Assembly: GCA_934446565.1 (NCBI GenBank)
Contig: CAKSEO010000001.1
Span: 35,586-99,585 of the forward strand
DNA from: an uncultured Oscillospiraceae bacterium
Lineage (GTDB): Bacteria > Bacillota > Clostridia > Oscillospirales > Ruminococcaceae
DNA length: 64,000 nucleotides
Direction of reading: 5' to 3'
Below the pieces are notes generated by a model, which was not told the origin of the DNA, searched no databases, and worked only from the letters and a program-made list of their open reading frames with translations. Of the stretch, positions 51,699 to 61,038 are shown in pieces. Made by a program: the position numbers and the translations under genes. The stretch's first letter is position 1. Every line of letters begins with the position of its first letter.

Positions 51699-53450
51699 AT
51701 GGCAGTATCTGATCCACATGTTATCGCTGATTTTCTGAACAGCCTTGAAAAAAAACTGGATATCCTGCGGGATAACTATGCAGAAAACGGCGGATTCGAG
51801 AAACTCGCCGCGGATTCTGCGGAGGAGATGAACGGCGGGAAGTACGCGGCGTTCATTTCCGTCTGCGATATCAACAGCCGTGCCGTGGTGCTGCGCGGGG
51901 CGGGGGATTCCCCGGAAGCCGCATGGGACAAAGCCTGCCGGAATGCGCGTCAGTATGTTCGGAAAAACGGGCTGAATCCCGCCTGGGTGAAATCGGACGT
52001 CACTGTCAGGAGTGAAAGAGTCCCGTTTACGACGCTGGAGGAGCTTATCACCAGGAGCCGCAACGAGTTCTTCCGCAGGGGTATTTCCTTTGACGAGGAC
52101 ATGGAAACTGCGCTCATCGAGGGCGAGATAAACGGCTCCCGGGTGATAACCTACAAGGAGCACAAAATCGAGCTGGTGCGGGTCAACAGGCGGCTTTCGG
52201 AATGCGGACTGAAAACCCTCACTGAATTTCCGGAGGAAGTGCGGCTGTTCGACTGCCGCAGCTTTTTCATTGAGGGGGATACCGCTTATACGCTATACGA
52301 AAGCGGCAACAACTGCGGCAGGCGCGTCAACGGGACATTCGACGACAAAACCGCGCTGGAGGTCATCAAAACGGCGGCGCAGTACCTTGAGATGATGGTC
52401 GGGCTGGACGGAAAATTCGAGTACGGTTACTACCCGATTTTCCATAAGGAGATACCCGGGTACAATATTCTGCGGCATTCCTCGTCGATATGGAGCCTTA
52501 TCTGTTCCTACCGGCTGACAAAGGATAAATTCACGCTCGGGCAGATACAGAAAGCGATAGGCTACATGGTGGCGAATACTTTCAAGAAGTATCCCGACCG
52601 CCCCGGAGTTATCAACACGGTCTACCTTGCGGAGAAATCCAAGGAGGAAGTCAAGATAGGCGGCAACGCTATCGCTGTAATAATGCTGACGGAGTACATG
52701 GACGCGGTCGGCTCGGATAAGTACCGCACGCTCTGCGAGGAACTCGGCAACGGTATCCTGGAGCTGTTCGACAAGCGGGACGGCAGCTTTTTCCACGTGC
52801 TGAATTTCCCGACGCTTTCGCCTAAGGATAAGTTCCGCACCGTGTACTACGACGGCGAGGTGACTTTCGCGCTGGCGCGGCTTTACGGGCTGACCCGGGA
52901 CAGAAAGTGGCTTGACGCTGCGGCGCTTTCCGCCGACAGGTTCATCCGCGAGGGTTACGAGAAGTACCGCGACCACTGGGTGGCTTACGCGATGAACGAG
53001 CTTACGAAGTACATCCCGGAGGATAAGTACCTTAGTTTCGGGCTGAAAAATGCGGACGTAAATCTTGACCGCATTTACAAGCAGGATACCACTTACCATA
53101 CTTATCTTGAACTGCTGTGTACCACGTTCGAGCTGTATTCCCGCATCGTAGAACAGGGGTTGGAGTGCAGCTATCTTCCGCAGTTCAGGGCGCAGAAATT
53201 TGTAGAAACTATTTACCACCGTGCGGATTACATGCTAAACGGCTACGGCTATCCGGAGTTCGTCATGTATCTCAAATTTCCCGCGAGCGACCGGGGAGGT
53301 TTCTTCGTGCGGCACGATGGCTTCAGAATGAGAATTGACGATATTCAGCATTTCTGCGGGGCGTATTATTCGTTTTACCGCAATTATGACAGGCTGGAAA
53401 AGCTCAGAAAATCTTTTGGCATTACAGATAAGGCAGAACACGAGGGTTGA
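51699..53450 (+). CDS. Alpha/alpha-toroid protein of a surface-polymer cluster
   Basis: A 583-residue protein without a signal peptide. Residues 1-140 form an alpha/beta domain (GGKYAAFISVCDINSRAVVLRG, AWDKACRNARQYV) that I cannot name. From about 200 to the end, regularly spaced helix pairs (GGNAIAVIMLTEYMDAVG, YDGEVTFALARLYGLT, WLDAAALSADRFI) indicate a six-hairpin (alpha/alpha) toroid, as in many glycan-degrading or cyclising enzymes. GGAGGTG lies before the ATG at 51699. It is four bases before the CapA-like gene, so both act together. A glycoside-active or amidating role is possible; no catalytic residue can be assigned. Confidence 0.7.
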   Translation: MAVSDPHVIADFLNSLEKKLDILRDNYAENGGFEKLAADSAEEMNGGKYAAFISVCDINSRAVVLRGAGDSPEAAWDKACRNARQYVRKNGLNPAWVKSDVTVRSERVPFTTLEELITRSRNEFFRRGISFDEDMETALIEGEINGSRVITYKEHKIELVRVNRRLSECGLKTLTEFPEEVRLFDCRSFFIEGDTAYTLYESGNNCGRRVNGTFDDKTALEVIKTAAQYLEMMVGLDGKFEYGYYPIFHKEIPGYNILRHSSSIWSLICSYRLTKDKFTLGQIQKAIGYMVANTFKKYPDRPGVINTVYLAEKSKEEVKIGGNAIAVIMLTEYMDAVGSDKYRTLCEELGNGILELFDKRDGSFFHVLNFPTLSPKDKFRTVYYDGEVTFALARLYGLTRDRKWLDAAALSADRFIREGYEKYRDHWVAYAMNELTKYIPEDKYLSFGLKNADVNLDRIYKQDTTYHTYLELLCTTFELYSRIVEQGLECSYLPQFRAQKFVETIYHRADYMLNGYGYPEFVMYLKFPASDRGGFFVRHDGFRMRIDDIQHFCGAYYSFYRNYDRLEKLRKSFGITDKAEHEG

Positions 53451-53453
53451 CAG

Positions 53454-56400
53454 ATGGCACAGGTTTTAAAGGCACCGCAGAATTTCAAGGTTGTCGGCAA
53501 GGATAAGTGCGCCCAGCTCACATGGGACGAGGTAAAGGGCGCGGACGGTTACAGAATGTATTTCTACGATGGAAGCGACCTGGACAGAGTGTTAAAGACG
53601 CGATACGCCCAGGGCTGCTCGAGGGTCATCCTCGGCTTCACAAATGGTAAGGAGTACTTCGCGGAGGTCTGTGCCTATTCTGTAAAGGACGGCAGGGAGA
53701 TATTCGGAGAGCGTTCACAGAAGGTACGGTTCCTGCCTATTTCGCTCAAGCTTACCGCACAGAAAGTGGTCTGCCTTGACCTGGGCGAGACTGCGCAGCT
53801 TTTCTGGGAGGAGGCTAACCGCGTTCCGCAGGCTACGTTTTCCTCGGACGCGCCGGAGATAGTTCCGGTGGACTCCCTCGGGCAGATAACAGGAAAGGCA
53901 AACGGCACCGCCAATATCACGATAACCTCTGAAAACCGTCAGACGTTTGTCACCCGCGTTGAGGTCGGGCGCAGCCTTTCCGTGCACCGCGAAAAGGCGG
54001 TCATGATGTTCACCGGGGACATCATGTGCGCTGTAAAGCACCAGCGCATTGCCGCCGGACATCAGCATGATTATTTTGACTCGTTCAGGCGTGTGAGGGG
54101 TATCATTTCGGAGGCGGATTTTTCCGCTGGCGTTCTGGAGACTACCAGCATCGACCGCGCTCCGTTCGAGTTTGAACAGCTGCGGCTGATCACCGGAGCG
54201 CCTAACTGCAATTCGCCGTCTACGTTCATTTCCGCAGTTGCCGCCGCAGGCTTCAGCGGGGTCGTCACCGCGAACAACCACAATTCTGACTGCGGCGTGG
54301 AGGGGCTCAAAGCCGTTGACGCTGAGGTGAACCGCTGCGGTATGCTCAATATCGGCAGCATGGGCAACGTTCCGGTTATGGTCAACGTTAAGGGTATCAA
54401 GGTGGCGCTCATCGCTACTACGATGATAACCAACAATACCGGTTGGGATCTTTCAAAGAGCGGATTTGTGAACCCCACCGGGGTCTACAGCCGCGAGTAT
54501 TTCACCGAGCTCGTAAACAGCGCGCGGAGCATGGGTGCGGAATACATCGTCGTTTTCCAGCACTGGGGCAGCATGAATTCCCCACGGGTCAGGAAAGACC
54601 AGGTCGAGGAGGCGCAGTTCATGGCGGACGCCGGGGCTGACCTCATCGTGGGCTCGCATCCGCACATGGTGCAGCGTTTCAGCTACATTGGCGCGGCTGA
54701 CGGCAGGGTAGTGCCCTGCGCGTATTCCCTCGGGAACTTCCTCACAACTATGTCGGAGCTCAGCGGAAACCGCGACAGCGCGATACTCCGCGTGGAACTT
54801 ATCCGGACGGCTGACGGCATTTCCGCCAGGTGCTCCTGCATTCCGTGCATGACGGAGGACAGGGACTGGGGCGCTGAGATAGTCCCGGTCAACCCGCCGC
54901 ACAGCGCCGAAAGCAAGGCGTCTTTCCAGCGCACGAAAGAGGTGCTCGGAAAGAAGATAAATTGTTACGCTTACCGCCCGAAGGTGTTCCTCAGCGGCTC
55001 ACCTATGCTCGGCAGGATATTCACGCAGGGTACGGATTTCCGGCTGGATAAGTCAGGACTGCGGCTGTCGCAGATATCCCTCGGCTGCAAGCTGACGGCT
55101 CCGGAGGGTACTGTTCCGGACAGCGCTGACGAGCGGCTGCGGCTCGACATGAATAAGAATATTGCGGATACGATAAAGGCTTCCGCGCCGGATCATGTCG
55201 CGGTGGATTTCTTTGCGGCCGCCTCTATTGCAGTGTGGAAAACGAACTCGGCTCCCGGGGAGGATTTCTGCTGCTTTACGGACAACAAGGCGTTCCGGCA
55301 GCTTGCGTATTTCACCGTGAACCGCGAGAAGTTCACGAAGGTGAACCCGCCGTTCGGCGAGAACATTTGGAAGCCGCTCGTCAAGCGCTACGCGGAGCAG
55401 CTGCTTTCCGCCGTTCCCAGGGACAGGATAATACTGTTCCGGCACAGGCTGACCAACCGCTCCGCAGAGCATTCGGAGCTTCGCAACTCCACTCTGCGCA
55501 GCAACATCAACCGCACCATGCGGGCGATGGAGGACTATTTCATCAGTATCGTTTCGCCGCTCGTTGTTGACCTTTCCGGAGGATACTTCATGTCCGGCGG
55601 CGAGGGCAGGGATTTCGAGCGGGACTACTACCTCGACTGCTACCGGGCTGCAAGGCAGCTCTGCGCAGGCGACGGCAGGACGGGAGTCTGCGTGCCGGAT
55701 GAGCAGATATGGTTCGAGCGCGTGATGAAGTACTACCGGAATATGACTGCGCGGTCCTACCAGAGCTGGCTGCTGGATATGAACTGCGCCGCCGACCTGC
55801 TCATAGCGTACACATCCGTGGAATTTGCCGCGAGGAACGGCAGCCGCATAATGCAGCTGAAGCGCGCCGGAAACAGCGAGCTATCCTCCGTGCGGGAGTT
55901 CTTCGCGAGCGACCCCGGAGCCGATGAAGTGGTAAGGGCTGCGGAGATAATCAACGCGCTGCTTAACGGGCACCTCGACAGGTCCTACGAATTTTTCGAG
56001 CCTGCGTTCCGCGGAAAATACAATATCCTCAAGAAGATGGTAAGGCTGCTGTCTGCGGATATTGGCGCTTCGGTTGACGAGAAGAGCGCGGAGCTTGCGT
56101 TCCTGCTGCGAGGAAAGCCGCAGATAAAGCGCTACGCCGCGTCCCTCAACCGCATGACCCTGGACATCTGGGGGAGCTGCGTTTCGAGGGAATCTGCGAA
56201 CCGCTGCAAGGACGCGCACATCGGGACATATATCTTCAAGCAGGCTCCGATACTTGCGTTCGAGCCGCCGATAAAGGCGGAGTTCCCCGAGGGCGCGGAG
56301 GCGTTCTGCGGGAACAAGTGGCGCAGGCGTACGCTGCGGGATTCGTTCCTGCGCAGCGGCGACGCGGATATAAAGGGCAGCGAATCCCGCTGGATACTGC

Positions 56401-56951
56401 TGGATATGTACGACCTGATATGCCGCATGGCGGACTACAACGGCGGGCTGTTCGAGATAGACGACTTCATCTGCCGCATGGATTTCTACAAGAGCATTCA
56501 GAAAGACTGCAAAGAATGCTACCTTTTTGAAAAGCGCGACATGAAATACTGCTTCGACAATATGACCCGCTTTGCGAAGATGATACTGGAAAAGTACGGC
56601 GAGAACATTATCCTCCTCAAGACCGAGCCCAAGGACAGGTATATCGACCTTGATAACCGGCTGAAAATGCTCGAGGACGACGGAATGTTCGAGATAAAGA
56701 AAAAGTTCATCTCCCTTTGCGAGGAACGCTTCGCGAGCGTCACGGGGTGCTATGTCATCGACATTTCAAAGCACTTCTACGCTTCGGACAGCTTCCCGCT
56801 GGGCGGCGCTCACATCGTGCATTACGAGGATGAGTTCTACCGACAGGCGGGGGAGTATATCAATGAGATAATCAGCGGCAGCAGCCGGCACGTGTTCAGC
56901 ACGGTTGATGATAATTATCTGCTGCTGCGGAATTTACGGCTGAACAGATGA
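53454..56951 (+). CDS. CapA-family protein with fibronectin/Ig modules and two SGNH/DUF6270-like domains
   Basis: An 1165-residue protein with no evident signal peptide. Domain order: a fibronectin III-like module (about 1-95, with NFKVVGKDKCAQLTWDEVKG), an Ig-like module (about 98-172, with ITGKANGTANITI), a CapA/PGA_cap phosphoesterase domain (about 179-490: MMFTGDIMC, TANNHN, FQHWG, GSHPHMVQ), a first SGNH-like module from FLSGSP (S514-S516) to about 790, and a second from IWGSCVSRES (G907, S908) to the end with GGAHIVHYEDEFY. The last two recall DUF6270 proteins of capsule loci. CapA acts in poly-gamma-glutamate capsule formation. Its cytosolic placement is unusual for CapA. Confidence 0.75.
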   Translation: MAQVLKAPQNFKVVGKDKCAQLTWDEVKGADGYRMYFYDGSDLDRVLKTRYAQGCSRVILGFTNGKEYFAEVCAYSVKDGREIFGERSQKVRFLPISLKLTAQKVVCLDLGETAQLFWEEANRVPQATFSSDAPEIVPVDSLGQITGKANGTANITITSENRQTFVTRVEVGRSLSVHREKAVMMFTGDIMCAVKHQRIAAGHQHDYFDSFRRVRGIISEADFSAGVLETTSIDRAPFEFEQLRLITGAPNCNSPSTFISAVAAAGFSGVVTANNHNSDCGVEGLKAVDAEVNRCGMLNIGSMGNVPVMVNVKGIKVALIATTMITNNTGWDLSKSGFVNPTGVYSREYFTELVNSARSMGAEYIVVFQHWGSMNSPRVRKDQVEEAQFMADAGADLIVGSHPHMVQRFSYIGAADGRVVPCAYSLGNFLTTMSELSGNRDSAILRVELIRTADGISARCSCIPCMTEDRDWGAEIVPVNPPHSAESKASFQRTKEVLGKKINCYAYRPKVFLSGSPMLGRIFTQGTDFRLDKSGLRLSQISLGCKLTAPEGTVPDSADERLRLDMNKNIADTIKASAPDHVAVDFFAAASIAVWKTNSAPGEDFCCFTDNKAFRQLAYFTVNREKFTKVNPPFGENIWKPLVKRYAEQLLSAVPRDRIILFRHRLTNRSAEHSELRNSTLRSNINRTMRAMEDYFISIVSPLVVDLSGGYFMSGGEGRDFERDYYLDCYRAARQLCAGDGRTGVCVPDEQIWFERVMKYYRNMTARSYQSWLLDMNCAADLLIAYTSVEFAARNGSRIMQLKRAGNSELSSVREFFASDPGADEVVRAAEIINALLNGHLDRSYEFFEPAFRGKYNILKKMVRLLSADIGASVDEKSAELAFLLRGKPQIKRYAASLNRMTLDIWGSCVSRESANRCKDAHIGTYIFKQAPILAFEPPIKAEFPEGAEAFCGNKWRRRTLRDSFLRSGDADIKGSESRWILLDMYDLICRMADYNGGLFEIDDFICRMDFYKSIQKDCKECYLFEKRDMKYCFDNMTRFAKMILEKYGENIILLKTEPKDRYIDLDNRLKMLEDDGMFEIKKKFISLCEERFASVTGCYVIDISKHFYASDSFPLGGAHIVHYEDEFYRQAGEYINEIISGSSRHVFSTVDDNYLLLRNLRLNR

Positions 56952-56982
56952 TTTTTTACCGCTGAGAGGGGAGGTGAGGTCT

Positions 56983-58194
56983 GTGGATAAAAAGCTAAGA
57001 TTTACTGCCATACTGCTCGCACTGGCTATATTGAGCGGCTGCGAGGCTGACAAGCCGGTACGTTCGGAGCCGCAGACCTCCGCTTCCTCAGAAAGCGTTT
57101 CGGCGGCGGTGCAGGATCCAGAGCCGATTCCTGACGAGGATGTCCGCGATACATACGAGCAGGTTTCCGCCGAGAACATCTCCGCAGAGGGAACGTCTGA
57201 ACAGGAAACTGTGCCGGAAAGCGCAGATTCCTCCGAAGTCCCCGGCTCTGTCGAGCAGGTTGAAACTACTTCCGCTGAAATTGTTACAGTGCCGGAGGTC
57301 ACGACTTCGCAGGCAGCTCCGCCTGCGACTACTGTCACAACGACTACGGCCGCAACGGAGCCGCCCGCTCCGGTCAGGGTGGTCATTCCGGAGGTCAGGG
57401 TGCCGCTTTCGCCGGGGAAGGACACCGCATCCAACGACAAGGCGCTGGTGGATTACAGCAACAGCTCCGAGGGGTACATCTCCGTCTGCTGGGGCGAGAC
57501 CGGAAAGCGGGTAAAGCTGCGCATGATCTGCGGCGACAAGACCTACGATCACGATGTTGCGGGCGGGGGAGTCACCGAGTATTTCCCCGTGAGCTGCGGC
57601 AGCGGCACTTACAAGGTGCAGATATACGAGCAGACCGAGGGCGACAAGTACGCTAAATCGCTGGAGACTGAATTTTCAGTCAGCCTGCGGAGCGAGACTT
57701 CTCCGTTCCTCTATCCCAATAAGTACGTTTACTTTGCGCAGGATTCCGATTCCGTCAGAAAGGCTGCGGAGCTGTGCGCCGGGAAGGACGACGAGATTGA
57801 GAAGCTCGCCGCGATATTCGGCTGGATAACAGACAACGTGACCTACGACACGCAGCTCGCCGCGACGGTGAAGAGCGGCTACGTTCCCGACCCGGACAGC
57901 GTTTTGAAGAAGAAGTCCGGAATATGCTACGATTACGCCTCGCTGGTGGCGGCAATGACGCGCTCCCAGGGAATACCGACCCGGTTGGTCGTAGGTTATG
58001 CCGCAGACAATATCTACCATGCCTGGAACGAGGTCTGGACAGACGAAACTGGCTGGATAACGCCGGAGCTGCTGCTCTCCAAAAAAGGCTACAACATCGT
58101 TGACGCGACTTTTTACGCGGGTTCTTCAAACAAGGAGAAGATCGCCGCTTACATACAGAACAGCGGGAATTACGCCGCTCTGTACTACTATTAA
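56983..58194 (+). CDS. Transglutaminase-domain lipoprotein
   Basis: A 403-residue exported lipoprotein. The lipobox LAILSGC puts the lipid-anchored cysteine at residue 20. A Thr/Ala/Glu/Pro-rich stalk follows (about 25-130). The C-terminal transglutaminase-like core keeps all three catalytic residues: Cys in KSGICYDYASL, His in IYHAWNEV and Asp in NIVDATFY. Such domains cleave or form isopeptide bonds in cell wall material. GAGGGGAGG supports the GTG start at 56983; an in-frame GTG at 56974 is inside that site. It lies between the CapA-like gene and the pilus-like operon. Confidence 0.88.
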   Translation: MDKKLRFTAILLALAILSGCEADKPVRSEPQTSASSESVSAAVQDPEPIPDEDVRDTYEQVSAENISAEGTSEQETVPESADSSEVPGSVEQVETTSAEIVTVPEVTTSQAAPPATTVTTTTAATEPPAPVRVVIPEVRVPLSPGKDTASNDKALVDYSNSSEGYISVCWGETGKRVKLRMICGDKTYDHDVAGGGVTEYFPVSCGSGTYKVQIYEQTEGDKYAKSLETEFSVSLRSETSPFLYPNKYVYFAQDSDSVRKAAELCAGKDDEIEKLAAIFGWITDNVTYDTQLAATVKSGYVPDPDSVLKKKSGICYDYASLVAAMTRSQGIPTRLVVGYAADNIYHAWNEVWTDETGWITPELLLSKKGYNIVDATFYAGSSNKEKIAAYIQNSGNYAALYYY

Positions 58195-58211
58195 GACCGG
58201 AGGAAATTTCA

Positions 58212-59261
58212 ATGAGAGCGAAAAGACTTACATATTCCCAGGTGGAATTTCTGTGCGAGCAGCTTGCTATGATACTTGGCTCGGGAATGAGCGTTTCCGA
58301 GGGTCTGGGACTGCTCTGCGCGGATTCTGACGACAAAACGCTCGTCAGCGCCTGCGATGAGATATCCGCAGAGGTCGATAAGGGAGAGCCGCTCTCTAAA
58401 GCGATGCGCGGCTGCGGCAGGTTCCCGGAATACGCGGCGGATATGGTGGAGCTGGGCGAGATGAGCGGCAAGCTTGAGGATGTGCTCAAGGGGCTCGCCG
58501 AGTACTACGACGAGCGCGACGAGATACGCAGGATGCTGCGCTCCGCAGTGCTCCACCCGATGGTGCTGCTGCTTATGATGACTGTCGTTATAATCGTGCT
58601 GGTCGTTATGGTCATCCCGATGTTCGGGGATATATTCTCGCAGTTTGACAGCTCGGTCAGCGCTACGGTGCAGCATACCGTCGATATGGCGTATCAGGCG
58701 GGGCTTGTCATTATGATAGTGCTGCTTGCGATAATCGCGGTGTCGGCGGTCACTGCGGTGCTCTCCGCAGTCAAGAAGTCCGGCGGAGGGCTGCGCAGGC
58801 TGTTCAGCGTGCTGCCGTTCACGCGCGGCATTTCTGAAAAGCTCGCGCTCGCCGACCTGACAAAGGCGATATGCGTGACCGTTTCGGCGGGAGTTTCTCC
58901 GGCGGAGATGATGCTGCATTCCGATTTGAAAAGCTTTATCACCGACCGCAGGATAAAGGCGAAATTCGAGGAATGCGAGAAGCGCGTTATCGAGGGCGAG
59001 AGCTTTCCCGACGCGATAATAGACAGCGGATTCCTGCCGCCGCTTTATGCGCGGTCGCTCAAGCTGGGGTACAACTCCGGCAGCTTTGAGGGCGTGTGGA
59101 GGCGTATCAGCAGCGCTTACAGCGAGGCGGCGTCCCGCAGTCTGATGAACATTACGGCGGTCATCGAGCCCGCGATTATAATCATTCTGGGACTGCTCAT
59201 CGGCTCGATACTGCTCATGCTGATGATCCCGCTCATGAATATCATGTCAGTGCTGGGCTGA
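58212..59261 (+). CDS. Type II secretion/type IV pilus inner membrane protein (GspF/PilC-like)
   Basis: A 349-residue platform protein. It shows the duplicated GspF domain: first copy with FLCEQLAMILGSGMSVSEGL and GELSGKLEDVL-like GEMSGKLEDVLKGLAEYYD; second copy with LADLTKAICVTVSAGVSPAEMM and LGYNSGSFEGVWRRISSAYSEA. Three membrane helices are visible (LLLMMTVVIIVLVVMVIPMF, VIMIVLLAIIAVSAVTAVL, and the C-terminal IIIILGLLIGSILLMLMIPL). It should form the membrane base of a pilus or pseudopilus. GGAGG lies ahead of it. It opens a tight six-gene operon ending in the PilT-like ATPase. Confidence 0.93.
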   Translation: MRAKRLTYSQVEFLCEQLAMILGSGMSVSEGLGLLCADSDDKTLVSACDEISAEVDKGEPLSKAMRGCGRFPEYAADMVELGEMSGKLEDVLKGLAEYYDERDEIRRMLRSAVLHPMVLLLMMTVVIIVLVVMVIPMFGDIFSQFDSSVSATVQHTVDMAYQAGLVIMIVLLAIIAVSAVTAVLSAVKKSGGGLRRLFSVLPFTRGISEKLALADLTKAICVTVSAGVSPAEMMLHSDLKSFITDRRIKAKFEECEKRVIEGESFPDAIIDSGFLPPLYARSLKLGYNSGSFEGVWRRISSAYSEAASRSLMNITAVIEPAIIIILGLLIGSILLMLMIPLMNIMSVLG

Positions 59262-59280
59262 CCGGATGGAGGGAAGTTCT

Positions 59281-59601
59281 ATGAAACGTTTTGCCGGAAT
59301 CCGGGCGGCGCTGCCGTGGATACTGGGAGTCGTACTTTTCGCCGGGATGATAGCCTGGCTGGTCGCGGCGCTTTCTAACGCTTCCAGCGCCACAGAGGAA
59401 GAACGTCTGGCACAGGTCAGGCAGTCGGTCGAGAACGGCGTGACGCTCTGCTACGCCGTCGAGGGGGCTTATCCGGAGAGTCTGGAGTACCTTACGGAGA
59501 GCTACGGCGTTGTGTTCGACCAGGATAAGTACCTTGTGCATTACGAGTGTTTCGCGGCGAATGTCCGCCCCACTGTCACAGTCATCCGGAGGGAGAATTG
59601 A
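59281..59601 (+). CDS. Small membrane-anchored pilus-operon protein
   Basis: A 106-residue protein: a basic start, one N-terminal membrane helix (ALPWILGVVLFAGMIAWLVAAL) and a short extracytoplasmic part with two Cys (C65-like CYAVEGAYPES and YECFAANVRPT). GGAGGG lies before the ATG at 59281. There is no prepilin cleavage motif, but size and position between GspF-like and the next pseudopilin-like gene suggest a minor pilin-like component. Confidence 0.7.
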   Translation: MKRFAGIRAALPWILGVVLFAGMIAWLVAALSNASSATEEERLAQVRQSVENGVTLCYAVEGAYPESLEYLTESYGVVFDQDKYLVHYECFAANVRPTVTVIRREN

Positions 59602-59602
59602 T

Positions 59603-60052
59603 ATGAAGGACCACAGGGCAAGGAGCATGGGCGATACCGCTTCCGCAGTCGGGAGCATGCTGCTGTTCGTGCTGTTTGCAGTTTGCATGCTGATGGGCGT
59701 GGCGGTCGCCGCCGACACCTACAGCAGGATAAAGACCGGATATCAGCAGTCGTTCGGTACTGCGGCTTCTATAAAGTACATATCCAACAAATTCAGGGCT
59801 GCGGAGAATGTCACTCTGCTGGACGGAGGTACTGCCGCTGCGGTCGAGAGTGGCGGCACAGTCAGCGTTATATACTGCGGCGACGGCGGGCTTTACGAGA
59901 AGAACACCGTCCCCGGAGGGGAACTCACCGCAGACGGCGGCGAGCTTATCTCCGTCGCGGATTCGCTCGACATCAGCGAGCATGACGGATTGTATGAGAT
60001 CACGGTCTGGAGCGGCGCGAGCAGCTCTGTTATTCTAGTTCGGAAAGGGTGA
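59603..60052 (+). CDS. Pseudopilin-like protein (DUF4860 type)
   Basis: A 149-residue protein: a short basic start, a membrane helix (VGSMLLFVLFAVCMLMGVAVAA) and an extracytoplasmic, Gly/Ser/Ala-rich part of about 100 residues ending ASSSVILVRKG. GGAGGGAG lies before the ATG. This position and length match proteins called DUF4860 in similar Oscillospiraceae operons. The start of the next frame overlaps its end by a few bases. Confidence 0.7.
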   Translation: MKDHRARSMGDTASAVGSMLLFVLFAVCMLMGVAVAADTYSRIKTGYQQSFGTAASIKYISNKFRAAENVTLLDGGTAAAVESGGTVSVIYCGDGGLYEKNTVPGGELTADGGELISVADSLDISEHDGLYEITVWSGASSSVILVRKG

Positions 60053-60525
60053 TCAGACTGAAAATCAACAGAAGATCGAATGTCCTGCTGTATGCGGAGA
60101 TGATAATCGCGCTGCTGTTTTTCGTCATCTCCTTTGCGGTAATAATTCGCGTGTTCGCCAGCGCGGATAACGTGGAGCGGAAAAGCCGCCAGCGGCAGAG
60201 CGCGGCGCTGTGCGCGCAGTCCATTGCGGAGGCGTATTCCGTCAGCGGGGACGTGCAGCGCGCCGTCAGCCTGGCTCTGGGCGCGGACCTGCGGGATTTC
60301 AGCGGCAGCGCCGATATTGGGCTGGACAGCGGATTCTATCCGGCGGATTCCTCCGAGATAATCCTCCGGCTGACCGAGGAAAAGCAGCAGACGGCGGCGG
60401 GCGAGTATTCAGAACTGACGATCGAATTTTACGATAACTACAACGAAACTGAGGTCAAGGACGAGCCGGTATATTCGCTGAAATGCGGCGCGTATGTTTC
60501 CGTGGGAGGTGCTGTGATTGGCTGA
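60049..60525 (+). CDS. Minor pseudopilin-like protein
   Basis: A protein of 158 residues, or 155 if it begins at the CTG at 60058, which sits six to seven bases after GGGTG; the GTG at 60049 lies within that site and overlaps the previous stop. The N-terminus RSNVLLYAEMIIALLFFVISFAVIIRVF is like a pilin: a Glu near position 17 starts a hydrophobic helix, although the Gly/Ala before the cleavage site is missing. A glutamate-bearing helix is what lets pilins assemble. Third of the small subunits. Confidence 0.7.
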   Translation: MIRLKINRRSNVLLYAEMIIALLFFVISFAVIIRVFASADNVERKSRQRQSAALCAQSIAEAYSVSGDVQRAVSLALGADLRDFSGSADIGLDSGFYPADSSEIILRLTEEKQQTAAGEYSELTIEFYDNYNETEVKDEPVYSLKCGAYVSVGGAVIG

Positions 60526-61012
60526 TACGGAGAAAAAGGGCAGAGCAGGCGGTACAGTCGGCGTGGGGTACATTTCGATAATGCTCATCTTCACGGTCAT
60601 ATGCCTGACGATATTCGCGGTGCTGAGTTTTCAGGCGGTCTACTCCAGCGACAAGATGAGCAGCCGCGGCGAGGGTTTCACGCAGCAGTTCTACACCGCC
60701 GACATGGAGGCGAAGAAAACGCTGGCGCAGCTTGACGGGATTGCCGCGGAAGCGCTGGACGGGTTCTCGTTCGAGGACGCGTTCGACGACGCGGTTTCGG
60801 AGATCGACGGAGCGTCTGCGACGCGGGTGCCGGAGGGCGTCCGGGTGGATTATTCCAAGCCGATAAACGACCGGCAGACCCTGGCGGTGAGCGTGGTGTT
60901 TTTCAGTGACCCCGGCGATGAGCGTTACGATATCATTAAATGGAGCGCAGTCGAGGCAGAAGTGGACGGCGACAGTCATCCGTCTGTCTGGGACGGCGGA
61001 GACCTGGTTTAG
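60518..61012 (+). CDS. Minor pseudopilin-like membrane protein
   Basis: A 164-residue protein from TTG 60518, eight bases after GGGAGGTG. A Gly-rich start leads to a membrane helix (GYISIMLIFTVICLTIFAVLSF) and a soluble part of alternating helices and strands (KKTLAQLDGIAAEAL, VSVVFFSDPGDERYDI). The overlap with the preceding gene shows coupling. No family name recognised; position indicates a pilus or pseudopilus subunit. Confidence 0.68.
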   Translation: MADTEKKGRAGGTVGVGYISIMLIFTVICLTIFAVLSFQAVYSSDKMSSRGEGFTQQFYTADMEAKKTLAQLDGIAAEALDGFSFEDAFDDAVSEIDGASATRVPEGVRVDYSKPINDRQTLAVSVVFFSDPGDERYDIIKWSAVEAEVDGDSHPSVWDGGDLV

Positions 61013-61038
61013 TTAGAAATGTTGATAAGGAGCGGTTT

